Shown here in pieces: positions 17,080 through 25,853 of a DNA stretch of 64,000 nucleotides. Position 1 is the stretch's first letter, and every line of letters begins with the position of its first letter. The translations under genes and the position numbers were made by a program. The stretch comes from Alistipes sp. (GTDB lineage: Bacteria > Bacteroidota > Bacteroidia > Bacteroidales > Rikenellaceae), in NCBI GenBank assembly GCA_017398555.1, contig JAFQFV010000036.1:1-64000 (forward strand), in the 5' to 3' direction. The notes under the pieces are model-generated. The model did no database searches and was not told where the DNA came from. It saw only the letters and a program-made list of their open reading frames with translations.

Positions 17080-17534
17080 TGTTGTAGTATATTGTCGATT
17101 TTTGTTTTATCCAAAGTCTGCGGATTGCCCTGCCAGAGAGCCCTGCGCTTGTAGTCCAAAATCACGCCATACGGAGCATAATCGACCCCGAACTTGTGAA
17201 ATATCTCATCAGCACCCATATATACGCTGCTGCCGTTGAGGAACATATCTATCAGCCATTGCTCGCACTCTCCCTGCTCCTCGCGGGTGAAGAGGATGGC
17301 AGAAATCTCATCAATGCTGTTTATTAGTTCACTAATCTTTGGAGCAGATATGGCACACGGACGCGACGGCGAATGGACAAATCCCAGATAGAGATATTCC
17401 CCCTTCTCAATCGAAAATTTGAAGCTCTTGACCTTTGGTACTCGCTCGCCAATAGCGACATTCTGGGCGTGGAGGTTAAACCACGCACAGAGGGCGACTA
17501 TAAGTATGGCTGCAAATCTTCTCATACGAACCAC
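17061..17534 (-). CDS. Secreted thioredoxin-fold protein, degenerate active site
   Basis: A 157-residue protein with a signal peptide (ILIVALCAWFNLHAQ). The layout resembles TlpA-like redoxins: a strand YLYLGFVHS, the segment SRPCAISAPKISEL in the place of the WCxxC helix, and FGVDYAPYGVILD resembling the loop before the cis-proline strand. The first cysteine of the active pair is missing (SPSRPC), so an ordinary disulfide reductase role is unlikely. It overlaps meaB by 19 bp. A second Met four codons in (17525) is a possible start. Confidence 0.6.
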   Translation of the reverse strand: MVRMRRFAAILIVALCAWFNLHAQNVAIGERVPKVKSFKFSIEKGEYLYLGFVHSPSRPCAISAPKISELINSIDEISAILFTREEQGECEQWLIDMFLNGSSVYMGADEIFHKFGVDYAPYGVILDYKRRALWQGNPQTLDKTKIDNILQQWTFRK

Positions 17535-17634
17535 GAAGATAGATATTTTTTCTCAAAAAACCAACTGCATCAAGAAATAGGTAAATTTTTCTAAAATTCC
17601 TATGGAATAATTTTTTAACCCCAAAAAAAAGAGT

Positions 17635-17642
17635 TATATTTG
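17635..17642 (+). promoter_or_regulatory. -7 promoter element for the mce-mmd operon
   Basis: TATATTTG followed by C, 54 bp before the ATG of the epimerase gene. A T-rich stretch lies in the -33 region but without a TTTG. Confidence 0.55.
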
Positions 17643-17696
17643 CAGGGTTTTGAACAAATCTTTAATATTATATTAAACACTTAAACACTAATCACT

Positions 17697-18101
17697 ATGA
17701 AAGTATCTCACATTGAGCATCTTGGTATCGCAGTGAAGAGCCTTGATGAAGCTATCCCTTACTGGGAGAATGTATTGGGTCTGGAATGTTACAAAATCGA
17801 GGAGGTTGCAGATCAGAAGGTTCGTACTGCATTCTTTATGCTCGGTCAGACTAAGATTGAGCTTTTGGAGGCAACTTCAGAGGATTCAACTATCGCAAAG
17901 TTCGTAGAGAACAAGGGTATCGGTATCCACCACATGGCACTTGCTGTTGAGAATATCGAGGAGCAGCTTGCAGATGCATCTGAGAAGGGTCTTCGTCTTA
18001 TCGACGCAACTCCACGCAAGGGTGCAGATGGTATGACTATCGCATTCCTTCATCCAAAGTCAACTCAGGGTATCCTTACCGAGCTGTGTGAAAAGAAATA
18101 A
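17697..18101 (+). CDS. mce: Methylmalonyl-CoA epimerase
   Basis: A 134-residue glyoxalase-fold (VOC) protein. The metal ligands are expected in HIEHLGIAV near the N-terminus and in HHMALAVEN and LTELCEK further on, as in known epimerases. It interconverts (R)- and (S)-methylmalonyl-CoA in the cytoplasm, connecting the mutase to the decarboxylase encoded next. The gene starts the operon; mmdA follows after 20 bp. Codon choice across this operon is strongly biased (many GGT, CGT, AAG, GTA), which suggests high expression. Confidence 0.93.
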   Translation: MKVSHIEHLGIAVKSLDEAIPYWENVLGLECYKIEEVADQKVRTAFFMLGQTKIELLEATSEDSTIAKFVENKGIGIHHMALAVENIEEQLADASEKGLRLIDATPRKGADGMTIAFLHPKSTQGILTELCEKK

Positions 18102-18121
18102 TTTTTAATTTCATAAATATT

Positions 18122-19684
18122 ATGAGCGAAATTCAGAATAAAATCAACAAACTCATCGAGAATCGCGAGATTGCTCGTTTGGGTGGTGGCGAGAAGGCTA
18201 TTGAGAAGCAGCACGAGAAGGGTAAGTTTACTGCTCGTGAGCGTATCCAGATGTTGCTTGATGAGGGCAGCTTCGAGGAGTTTGATATGTTCGTAACACA
18301 CCGTTGCTACGACTTCGGTATGGAGAAGAAGCACACCTTTGGTGATGGCGTTGTAACAGGTTACGGTACTATCGAGGGTCGCCTTGTGTATGTATTTGCA
18401 CAGGACTTTACAGTTACTGCCGGTTCATTGTCACTCGCTCTTGCAGATAAGATTTGTAAGGTTATGGATATGGCAATGCGTAATGGTGCGCCTTGTATCG
18501 GTCTGAACGATTCAGGTGGTGCTCGTATCCAGGAGGGTGTAAACGCTCTTGCAGGTTACGCAAACATCTTCCAGCGTAACGTAATGGCATCTGGTGTTAT
18601 CCCACAGATCTCTGCTATCTTCGGTCCTTGCGCAGGTGGTGCTGTTTACTCTCCGGCGCTCACTGACTTTATCATCATGAAGAAGAACACCTCAAATATG
18701 TTCCTTACCGGTCCGAAGGTTGTTAAGACCGTTACAGGTGAGGATGTGACACAGGAGCAGCTTGGTGGTGCAACTGTTCACGCTACAAAGTCAGGTGTTG
18801 CTCAGTTCGCAGTAGATACTGAGGAGGAGGGTATTGCACTTATCCGCAAGCTCATCTCTTATATGCCGCAGAACAATATGGAGGATGCTCCACTTGCAGT
18901 TTGCACAGACTCTATCGCTCGTCTTGAGGATTCACTCAACGAGATTATCCCTGATAATCCTAACCAGGCATACGATATGTATGATGTTATCAAGGCTATC
19001 GTTGATAATGGTGACTACCTTGAGTCTGCAGCAGCTTATGCAAAGAACATCATCACTTGCTTTGCTCGCTTCAACGGTCAGAGCGTAGGTATTATCGCAA
19101 ACCAGCCTAAGTTTATGGCAGGTGTGCTCGATATCAACGCTTCACGTAAGGCAGCTCGCTTCGTTCGTTTCTGCGACGCGTTCAATATTCCTATCGTAAC
19201 TCTGGTAGATGTTCCGGGCTTCCTCCCAGGTACTACTCAGGAGTATGGTGGCGTTATCACTCACGGTGCTAAGCTTCTGTTCGCATACTGCGAGGCTACA
19301 GTACCTAAGGTAACAGTTACTCTGCGTAAGGCTTACGGTGGTGCATATATCGTTATGTCGTCTAAGCACATCCGCGGTGATATCAACTACGCATGGCCAA
19401 TGGCAGAGATCGCAGTTATGGGTGCATCAGGCGCAGTAGAGGTTCTCTACGCTAAGCAGCTTGCAGCATTTACCGATCCTGCAGAGAAGGCTAAGTTCGT
19501 TGCAGAGAAGGAGCAGGAGTACAAGGATCTGTTCTCTAATCCATACAATGCAGCTCGCTACGGCTATATCGATGATGTAATCGAGCCACGTAACACTCGT
19601 TTCCGCATTATCCGTGCTCTCCAGTCACTTGCAACCAAGCGTCTGCAGAACCCTGCTAAGAAACACTCTAACATTCCATTGTAA
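18122..19684 (+). CDS. mmdA: Methylmalonyl-CoA decarboxylase, alpha subunit (carboxyltransferase)
   Basis: A 520-residue acyl-CoA carboxyltransferase. Glycine-rich oxyanion loops are visible in both halves ([12 protein letters not shown] and [22 protein letters not shown] and [10 protein letters not shown]). In the Na+-pumping complex this subunit moves the carboxyl group of (S)-methylmalonyl-CoA to biotin, yielding propionyl-CoA. A propionyl-CoA carboxylase beta subunit would look the same alone, but the following genes for delta, biotin-carrier and beta subunits, and the absence of a biotin carboxylase gene, point to the decarboxylase. Confidence 0.93.
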   Translation: MSEIQNKINKLIENREIARLGGGEKAIEKQHEKGKFTARERIQMLLDEGSFEEFDMFVTHRCYDFGMEKKHTFGDGVVTGYGTIEGRLVYVFAQDFTVTAGSLSLALADKICKVMDMAMRNGAPCIGLNDSGGARIQEGVNALAGYANIFQRNVMASGVIPQISAIFGPCAGGAVYSPALTDFIIMKKNTSNMFLTGPKVVKTVTGEDVTQEQLGGATVHATKSGVAQFAVDTEEEGIALIRKLISYMPQNNMEDAPLAVCTDSIARLEDSLNEIIPDNPNQAYDMYDVIKAIVDNGDYLESAAAYAKNIITCFARFNGQSVGIIANQPKFMAGVLDINASRKAARFVRFCDAFNIPIVTLVDVPGFLPGTTQEYGGVITHGAKLLFAYCEATVPKVTVTLRKAYGGAYIVMSSKHIRGDINYAWPMAEIAVMGASGAVEVLYAKQLAAFTDPAEKAKFVAEKEQEYKDLFSNPYNAARYGYIDDVIEPRNTRFRIIRALQSLATKRLQNPAKKHSNIPL

Positions 19685-19696
19685 ACCGTTTGAATT

Positions 19697-20050
19697 ATGG
19701 ATAAATTTGCAAATGTAGGCTGGCCTGAGATGTTGCTTATGGCGCTTATCGGCTTCCTTTTGGTCTTTTTAGTGCTCGTACTTCTTATTTATATAATGAA
19801 GGCTATGGGTTGGTTCTTTACCCGCGAGCATAAGGCTAAGGTTGCTGCATCAGCTGCTACACCGCACGCTCACGACCACGCAATCAGCGACCAGGAGCTT
19901 GCTGCGGCTATCATTACCGCACTTAAGCTCTACAAGAGCAATTTGCACGACCAGGAGTCGGAGATGCTTACCATCAACCGTATCACTCGTGCATACTCGC
20001 CTTGGAACTCTAAGATTCACGGACTTACTCAGGTACCTGAGAAAAAATAA
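19697..20050 (+). CDS. OadG-family delta/gamma subunit of the decarboxylase pump
   Basis: A 117-residue protein with a single transmembrane helix (residues about 13-38, LLMALIGFLLVFLVLVLLIY), a short Ala- and His-rich linker and a soluble tail. This is the architecture of OadG/MmdD subunits, which join the peripheral carboxyltransferase to the membrane beta subunit. The tail (DQELAAAIITALKLYKSN) is typical of Bacteroidales members. It lies 12 bp after mmdA and 12 bp before the biotin-carrier gene. Confidence 0.85.
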   Translation: MDKFANVGWPEMLLMALIGFLLVFLVLVLLIYIMKAMGWFFTREHKAKVAASAATPHAHDHAISDQELAAAIITALKLYKSNLHDQESEMLTINRITRAYSPWNSKIHGLTQVPEKK

Positions 20051-20062
20051 TTTGAACGCAAT

Positions 20063-20518
20063 ATGAAAAAATATTCATTGAAAATCAACGGCAATCAGTA
20101 CGAAGTAAAGATTGACGACATTAACGAGGCATCTACTTTGGCACACGTAACAGTAAACGGTACAAAGTACGATGTTGAGATTGAGGGTGGTAAGGCTACA
20201 GGTACAAAGAAGCCTGCAGTAGCTCCTGCTCCTGCAGCAACAGGCCTTTCAGTAACCCCTAAGACCCCTATCGCATCTAAGCCTGCAGCAGCTCCTGTAG
20301 CAACAGGTGCAAAGGTTACTTGCCCACTGCCTGGTACCGTTATCGCTATCAATGTTAAGGAGGGCGACACTGTAGCAGCAGGTCAGACTCTGCTTGTACT
20401 CGAGGCAATGAAGATGGAGAACAATATCGATGCTGAGCGCGGTGGTGTTGTTAAGCAGATTCTTGTTGCAGCAGGTGCAACCGTAATGGAGGGTGATGTA
20501 TTAATCGTAATAGAGTAA
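20063..20518 (+). CDS. mmdC: Biotin carrier subunit of methylmalonyl-CoA decarboxylase
   Basis: A 151-residue protein made of an N-terminal strand-rich segment (1-45), an Ala/Pro-rich flexible linker (46-82) and a C-terminal biotinyl domain with the attachment motif EAMKME, giving biotin on K117. The long flexible linker lets biotin swing between the carboxyltransferase and the membrane beta subunit. It ends 3 bp before the beta-subunit gene starts. Confidence 0.92.
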   Translation: MKKYSLKINGNQYEVKIDDINEASTLAHVTVNGTKYDVEIEGGKATGTKKPAVAPAPAATGLSVTPKTPIASKPAAAPVATGAKVTCPLPGTVIAINVKEGDTVAAGQTLLVLEAMKMENNIDAERGGVVKQILVAAGATVMEGDVLIVIE

Positions 20519-20521
20519 ACT

Positions 20522-21730
20522 ATGAGTACTTTATTGCAAACAGGTAACTTCATTATCGAGAGCCTCGGCACTTTTGTTGAGACCTCGGGCTTTATGGCAT
20601 TCTTCGTAGGCGATGGTTGGAAATTCCTGGCTATGCTGGGTATTGCCTGCTTTTTGCTCTACCTTGCCATAAAGAAGCAGTACGAGCCGCTGTTGCTTCT
20701 GCCTATCGCATTCGGTATGCTCCTTACAAACCTTCCTGGAGCAGAGATGTATCACGCAGAGCTCTTCGCAGGTGGTCACGTACATTGGGACATCTTTGTA
20801 GATAATGCCGGTCTTATCGACTACCTCTACTTGGGTGTTAAGCTTGGTATCTATCCGTGCCTTATCTTCGTTGGTGTAGGTGCGATGACAGACTTCGGCC
20901 CACTGATTGCAAATCCTAAGAGTTTCCTTTTGGGAGCTGCAGCACAGTTGGGTATCTTTGCTACATTCCTTGGCGCTTATGCTTTGGGCTTTACTCCAAA
21001 CGAGTGTGGTAGTATTGGTATTATCGGTGGTGCTGATGGCCCGACATCTATCTTCCTCACCGCTCGCCTTGCTCCGGAGCTCCTTGGTCCTATCGCTATC
21101 GCTGCTTACTCTTACATGGCTCTTGTACCGGTTATCCAGCCACCAATTATGCGCGCGCTGACAACAGAGAAGGAGCGTAAGATTAAGATGTCGCAGCTTC
21201 GTCAGGTCTCTAAGACTGAGAAGATTCTCTTCCCTGTAATCATCGCTATCGTTATCTCAGTTCTGCTCCCTTCAGCAGCTCCGCTGGTAGGTTGCCTTAT
21301 GCTCGGTAACCTTATGAAGGAGTGTGGCGTTGTTGATCGTCTTTCAAAGACCGTTCAGAACGAGCTGATGAATATCGTGGTTATCTTCCTCGGTATCTCT
21401 GTAGGTGCTACTGCTACTGCAGCTTCATTCCTCAATGCACAGACACTCTTTATCCTTGTTCTGGGTATCGTAGCATTTAGCTTTGGTTCTGCAAGTGGTG
21501 TAGTTCTCGCAAAGATTATGAACCTCTTCGCTAAGGAGGGTAAGAAGATAAATCCACTCATCGGTTCAGCAGGTGTATCTGCAGTACCTATGGCTGCACG
21601 TGTATCACAGACCGAGGGACAGAAGGCTGATCCGTCAAACTTCCTTTTGATGCACGCAATGGGTCCAAACGTTGCGGGTGTTGTAGGTTCGGCGGTTGCG
21701 GCGGGTATTCTTCTCGCCTTCCTGGGCTAA
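20522..21730 (+). CDS. mmdB: Na+-translocating decarboxylase, beta subunit
   Basis: A 402-residue inner-membrane protein with about ten hydrophobic segments. The hallmark [13 protein letters not shown] contains the aspartate that binds Na+ during decarboxylation of carboxybiotin. The subunit couples CO2 release to export of Na+, so the propionate pathway conserves energy as a sodium gradient, which the Na+-linked transporters elsewhere in the window could use. It is the last gene of the operon. Its TAA stop is followed without a gap by palindromic element B, whose inner hairpin is the likely terminator. Confidence 0.94.
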   Translation: MSTLLQTGNFIIESLGTFVETSGFMAFFVGDGWKFLAMLGIACFLLYLAIKKQYEPLLLLPIAFGMLLTNLPGAEMYHAELFAGGHVHWDIFVDNAGLIDYLYLGVKLGIYPCLIFVGVGAMTDFGPLIANPKSFLLGAAAQLGIFATFLGAYALGFTPNECGSIGIIGGADGPTSIFLTARLAPELLGPIAIAAYSYMALVPVIQPPIMRALTTEKERKIKMSQLRQVSKTEKILFPVIIAIVISVLLPSAAPLVGCLMLGNLMKECGVVDRLSKTVQNELMNIVVIFLGISVGATATAASFLNAQTLFILVLGIVAFSFGSASGVVLAKIMNLFAKEGKKINPLIGSAGVSAVPMAARVSQTEGQKADPSNFLLMHAMGPNVAGVVGSAVAAGILLAFLG

Positions 21731-21884
21731 TTTGTTGTGAAAAGGCAGCATTAATTGCACATCCCTTAAAAACCAACGGCGGCAGTACGTTTTAGTACTA
21801 TCCGCCGTTGTTTTTTTGCACGATGCACAATTACTACTACCTTTTGACGACAAATGAGTGCAGAGAATAAGCGGAGTGCAAATT
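21731..21884 (+). repeat. Nested palindromic element B
   Basis: The left box and arm TTTGTTGTGAAAAGG (21731-21745) pair with CCTTTTGACGACAAA (21840-21854), with one G-U and one mismatch. GCACATCCC and CGATGCAC flank the inner hairpin. CAACGGCGG (21774-21782) pairs perfectly with CCGCCGTTG (21802-21810) around a tip containing GTAC..GTAC, followed by TTTTTTT. The conserved tail (AGTGCAGAGAATAAGCGG) runs to 21884. The element starts at the base after the mmdB stop codon. Confidence 0.85.
21774..21817 (+). terminator. Terminator of the mce-mmd operon (core of element B)
   Basis: A 9-bp perfect GC-rich stem followed by seven T residues, 44 bp after the mmdB stop. Confidence 0.8.
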
Positions 21885-21976
21885 AACGTAAAACAACGAC
21901 TGTTGGTGCAAACACGCTTCGTCTAATGCCTATCCGCGCAGCGGAGTCGGAAAAGCTAATGGCTAATAGCTCAAAT

Positions 21977-22007
21977 TTTGCTTTTTGGATTTTTATTACT
22001 ACCTTTG
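21977..22007 (+). promoter_or_regulatory. Promoter of the small peptide and phosphoesterase genes
   Basis: TTTG at 21977-21980 and TACCTTTG at 22000-22007, spaced by exactly 19 bp. The first start codon (22058) is 50 bp downstream. Confidence 0.8.
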
Positions 22008-22057
22008 TTAAATATCTTATGATATTTACAGTAGAAAAACCTAAAAACTGAATCTAT

Positions 22058-22201
22058 ATGAAAATGTACCAAAGACCTGAATTGGAGGCGTATCAGCTCG
22101 TTGCAGAGCGTGGTTTTGCCTATTCTGACATTCCTGACAACTTGCCTGGTCCGGAAGATGACAGCACTCTTGATTATGACAATGGCGGTGACGCTTGGTA
22201 G
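22058..22201 (+). CDS. Small 47-residue peptide
   Basis: A short frame between a good promoter (21977-22007) and the phosphoesterase gene 12 bp downstream. The peptide begins MKMYQRPELEAYQLVAERG and ends in an acidic, Gly/Asp-rich tail finishing GGDAW. It has no signal peptide. The pattern (basic start with a Tyr-x-x-Pro motif, Leu-x-x-Glu, then an acidic GD-W end) is one I associate with small proteins encoded just before surface lipoprotein genes in Bacteroidales. Their function is not known to me. Codon use is ordinary. Confidence 0.65.
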   Translation: MKMYQRPELEAYQLVAERGFAYSDIPDNLPGPEDDSTLDYDNGGDAW

Positions 22202-22213
22202 AAAGGAGGGGTT
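22202..22213 (+). promoter_or_regulatory. Shine-Dalgarno-like site for the first phosphoesterase
   Basis: AAAGGAGG at 22202-22209, four bases before the ATG. Strong Shine-Dalgarno sequences are uncommon in Bacteroidetes and I noticed no other in the window, so this one supports the start at 22214. Confidence 0.6.
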
Positions 22214-25200
22214 ATGAAAAGGACTTTATCTATTTTGGTTTTTGCTCTCCTTGCTGCAGTTTCGTGTGTAAATACAGAGGAGGGGCTGGATGTTATTACA
22301 TCGGGTCGTAAGATTGACTCTTTCACAGCAAATATTGTAGGTGACGATTCGCGTACAATATCTATTTTGGGCGCAGATGGCTCGTTGGATATCTATTGGC
22401 ATTCAAGCGACTGCCTTGCAGTGACAGATGGCGATAATATTGCGAAATATACTCTCGATTCGGGTGAGTGTAGCGATGTGGGTACCTTCGTTGTTGCTGA
22501 TGAGTCGAAGGATGTCTCATTTAGTCAGACAAAGCCGCTCTATGGTGTCTATCCTGATACTGCAACTACATTTAGTAGCAGTCCTGTAGAGGGCGTGTTG
22601 CCATCGTTGGGTGTTGAGGATACAGAGTGGGACGATACTACCAGAGCTGCGCAGACTGCAGCCGACAATGCCTTCAACGGTCTTTTGTGTATCAATATCC
22701 CGACCGTTCAGAACTACTCGGGTGTTGTGGGTCGCAGTGACCGTGACCGCAATATTATGGTTGGTACAACTGCCGATAATGGTAGAACTTTCGACTTCAA
22801 GATGGTCGCATCTGTGGCTCAGTTCAATATTAAGGTTGCAGAGAGTGAGAAGATTCTCTGTCTGACAATGAGCGCCGAGGGTGCTAATTTGTCGGGTAGA
22901 GCGAGCGTGGATGTAGCGTCGCTTACAATCGATAAGGCAACTGAAAAGAGTGTCACTCTCAACTATGAGAACCCTGTTGCAGGTAGCTCTGCCGAGGGAT
23001 GGGCACTGATTGCTCCTGTTGCTTGGACTCAGACTGAGGGTAAGGTCTTCTACACCATTACAACAGACGGTGGTGTATATACCTTCTGCAAAAAGCCTAC
23101 AAAGGACTTTGCTGCGGGTTATCTCTATAAGTTTAATCTGGATATTTCAAAGTTTACTGCTGTAACAACTGCCGATCAGTTGGAGGATGGATGCTATCTC
23201 TACGAGAGCCATATGGTTGCAAAGTTTATTCGAGCAACAGACTCTACCGCGGTTATCGGTTGGACAGTAACTCCGTCAAATGTGCCATATATAGATCAGT
23301 TGCATCCAAATACGGCTGCCAATTATGCAGAGGATCTGCTCAAGAGCTATAAGGTGGCACTCTATCGCGATGCAGCCTGCACAGACCTTGTGGTTAGCGT
23401 AAGTAACGTGAAGGATAATTTGGTAAATAATACACCGCTCTTTACAACCCCTTTGACCCCTCCACGTTTTGTATTCTCAGGTCTTCAACCATCGACAACC
23501 TACTATGCAAAGGTTTGGAATACTACAGATAGTGTTGAGTCTAATGTCGTTGAGGTAAAGACTGCTGCGCCGATAGTTAATCCGCAATCTGTGGTAAGCA
23601 GTAATGCTAAGGCTGGTGATTTGATTCTCTTTGAGAACTTTGCGGCGCTTATCTATGGAGGTGATATGTCCACACGTGCAGCAGGTGTCTCTCGTACAGA
23701 CCGAAATAAGATTACCGACCTCATACCACTGACAGGTGAGATAACATCAAGTAGCAGTGGCTTCTATGCAGTCGGTGCAGATACTGAGATTGGACTGTTC
23801 AATACAATGAAGAGCCTTATCGACGATTATGGCTATGAGAAGTGGGGTTGGATTTGTGGTAAGAGTTCAGTTGCCGGCGGTTCTGTATGTGCTCGTCCCG
23901 GCTTCTTGAAGATTGGTACTACAGACAACTGTGCACAAGTATGTACTCCTGCCCTTAATGCTATACCAACGGATAAAGTGGCCTCAGTACGAGTAGTCTT
24001 CAAGGCAATTCCTTACGGTAGCTTGAAGTTAGATACAGTCTATGAGGAGGAGAGCTCAATGAGCGTTCGAGCGCTGTCAAAACCGACCTTTGGCTCGGAT
24101 TATGGCGTGAGCTATCAGGGTATAGTAAGTGAGCAGAAGCTGCAATTGACATCAACTCAACTTTGGGATTGGCGTGAATATACCGTGACCCTTACCAATG
24201 TGCCATCCGGTGCATCTATCTCGCTTGGTGGAGGCGCTGAACCTACAACAACCAGCCGATTGCTGCTTGATGATGTGAGAATATATGTTGATGAACTCTA
24301 TGATGCACCACCGGCAGGCTTGGCAACAGGTTATATCAAGTATAGCGATGGCTCTCCGGCTGTAGGTATTGCTGTGACAGATGGATTTACCGTTACACAG
24401 ACTGATGCTACAGGTAAGTATGAGCTTACAGTTTGTCAGGATACTTGGTATATCTACTACACCATTCCGGCAGATTGTCAGGTGCCGATAAATAGCTACG
24501 GACAGCCTGTATTCTTCGAGAAGTATGTAGAGGGTAAGAGTGGTTATAGCTTTACGCTCAATAAACTACCAAATGGTAAGGAGACTAAGTTCTCACTCTT
24601 CTGCCTTGCTGATCCACAGTGTAGAAATGCAACACATCGCAATAGATTTAATACAGAGTGTGTGCCTGATATTAAGAGCCACTCGGCTACAAAGAGTATC
24701 CCATGCTATGGCGTTACTTTGGGAGATGTGGTTTATTCAGAGGGAAGTCAAAATTGCGATGCTCAGATGCCATATATGCGCGATCATATGGCAAAGAGTA
24801 ATATAGGTATGCCTATCTTCCAGACAATGGGTAACCACGACTACTCATTCTTCAGCTCGTCAAAGCCTATCTCTGCCGATGCTACCTCTTCGACATACAA
24901 TATGAAGGCTCAGCGCGTATTTGAGAATGTCTTTGGCCCTATTGACTACTCTTGGGACCGAGGAGATGCGCATATCGTATGTATGCGAAATATGCAGTGG
25001 AATTCAAATACAAGTGCATCTGACTACTCTTTAGGCTTTACCGATGCGCAGTATAATTGGCTCAAGCAGGATTTGGCTCTTGTTCCGAAGGATAAACTTG
25101 TCATCTTCTGTGTGCATGTTCCGCTGACAAATTCGACCAAGAAGAATGTGCAAAATGTCATCAACCTGCTCAAGCAGTTCGATGAGGCACATATTATGTC

Positions 25201-25852
25201 GGGTCATACCCACTATCACCGTAACGAGCCAACTCTGTCGGGTGGAGTCTTTGAGCATATACACGCAGCGGTTTGTGGTCAGTGGTGGTACTCCAATATG
25301 AATGGCGACGGCTGTCCAAATGGTTATGGAGTCTATGATATCAATGGTAGTACTATCGAAAATTGGTATTACAAGGGCGTAAATCCGGGTATGAACGATC
25401 GTGGCTATCAGATGCGACTCTATCGTGGCAATCTGAAGTGTGGAGGAACTTATGAGGATATTCAGCTTCAGCATGGCGACGGCGTTCTGCTGGCAAATAT
25501 CTTCAATGCCGATAAGGATTGGACTATTAAGGTATATGAGGATGGTGTCTATTCGGGAAATATGACTATGATACCAAATAAGAAAGTTACACCGGCAGTA
25601 GGTACTCCAACCACACCAAGTATCGATTCAAGTCAGGATTGGTGGGCTATCGGCTACCATATCGGTGTTGTTGGTCGTGGCCACGTCGGCGGTACAAGAG
25701 CCAACTATCTGACCAACGGTTTCCACCTCTACAAATATACCCTCAAGAATAAGAGTGCAAAGATTCGCGTTGAGGCAACCGACCGATTTGGCACTGTATA
25801 TTCAAGTTCAGATATTACCGGTGATTACGATTATACATTAATGGAGAGATAA
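22214..25852 (+). CDS. Surface lipoprotein: fimbrillin-like domain plus calcineurin-like phosphoesterase
   Basis: A 1212-residue lipoprotein (lipobox ending at C18). Apparent domains: a fimbrillin-like N-terminal region (about 30-310, with YWHSSDCLAVTDG); a fibronectin-III-like domain (about 315-455); a jelly-roll-like region starting LILFENF and ending LLLDDVRIYV (about 470-695); a carboxypeptidase-regulatory-like domain (about 705-785); and the phosphoesterase with LADPQC, LGDVVYSEG, GNHDYS (about 872), VHVPL and GHTHYH (about 996), then a C-terminal domain to 1212. The catalytic set has DxQ in place of DxH and GDxxY in place of GDxxD, so the metal site is atypical. The next gene is a paralogue without the fimbrillin-like part. 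Confidence 0.85.
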   Translation: MKRTLSILVFALLAAVSCVNTEEGLDVITSGRKIDSFTANIVGDDSRTISILGADGSLDIYWHSSDCLAVTDGDNIAKYTLDSGECSDVGTFVVADESKDVSFSQTKPLYGVYPDTATTFSSSPVEGVLPSLGVEDTEWDDTTRAAQTAADNAFNGLLCINIPTVQNYSGVVGRSDRDRNIMVGTTADNGRTFDFKMVASVAQFNIKVAESEKILCLTMSAEGANLSGRASVDVASLTIDKATEKSVTLNYENPVAGSSAEGWALIAPVAWTQTEGKVFYTITTDGGVYTFCKKPTKDFAAGYLYKFNLDISKFTAVTTADQLEDGCYLYESHMVAKFIRATDSTAVIGWTVTPSNVPYIDQLHPNTAANYAEDLLKSYKVALYRDAACTDLVVSVSNVKDNLVNNTPLFTTPLTPPRFVFSGLQPSTTYYAKVWNTTDSVESNVVEVKTAAPIVNPQSVVSSNAKAGDLILFENFAALIYGGDMSTRAAGVSRTDRNKITDLIPLTGEITSSSSGFYAVGADTEIGLFNTMKSLIDDYGYEKWGWICGKSSVAGGSVCARPGFLKIGTTDNCAQVCTPALNAIPTDKVASVRVVFKAIPYGSLKLDTVYEEESSMSVRALSKPTFGSDYGVSYQGIVSEQKLQLTSTQLWDWREYTVTLTNVPSGASISLGGGAEPTTTSRLLLDDVRIYVDELYDAPPAGLATGYIKYSDGSPAVGIAVTDGFTVTQTDATGKYELTVCQDTWYIYYTIPADCQVPINSYGQPVFFEKYVEGKSGYSFTLNKLPNGKETKFSLFCLADPQCRNATHRNRFNTECVPDIKSHSATKSIPCYGVTLGDVVYSEGSQNCDAQMPYMRDHMAKSNIGMPIFQTMGNHDYSFFSSSKPISADATSSTYNMKAQRVFENVFGPIDYSWDRGDAHIVCMRNMQWNSNTSASDYSLGFTDAQYNWLKQDLALVPKDKLVIFCVHVPLTNSTKKNVQNVINLLKQFDEAHIMSGHTHYHRNEPTLSGGVFEHIHAAVCGQWWYSNMNGDGCPNGYGVYDINGSTIENWYYKGVNPGMNDRGYQMRLYRGNLKCGGTYEDIQLQHGDGVLLANIFNADKDWTIKVYEDGVYSGNMTMIPNKKVTPAVGTPTTPSIDSSQDWWAIGYHIGVVGRGHVGGTRANYLTNGFHLYKYTLKNKSAKIRVEATDRFGTVYSSSDITGDYDYTLMER

Positions 25853-25853
25853 A

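Noticed and set aside
21731..21884. Integron attC site, since outer boxes are conserved and the middle is variable and self-complementary
   Set aside because: The boxes do not fit the attC core (GTTRRRY / RYYYAAC), there is no integrase gene in the window, and the elements do not flank single-gene cassettes.
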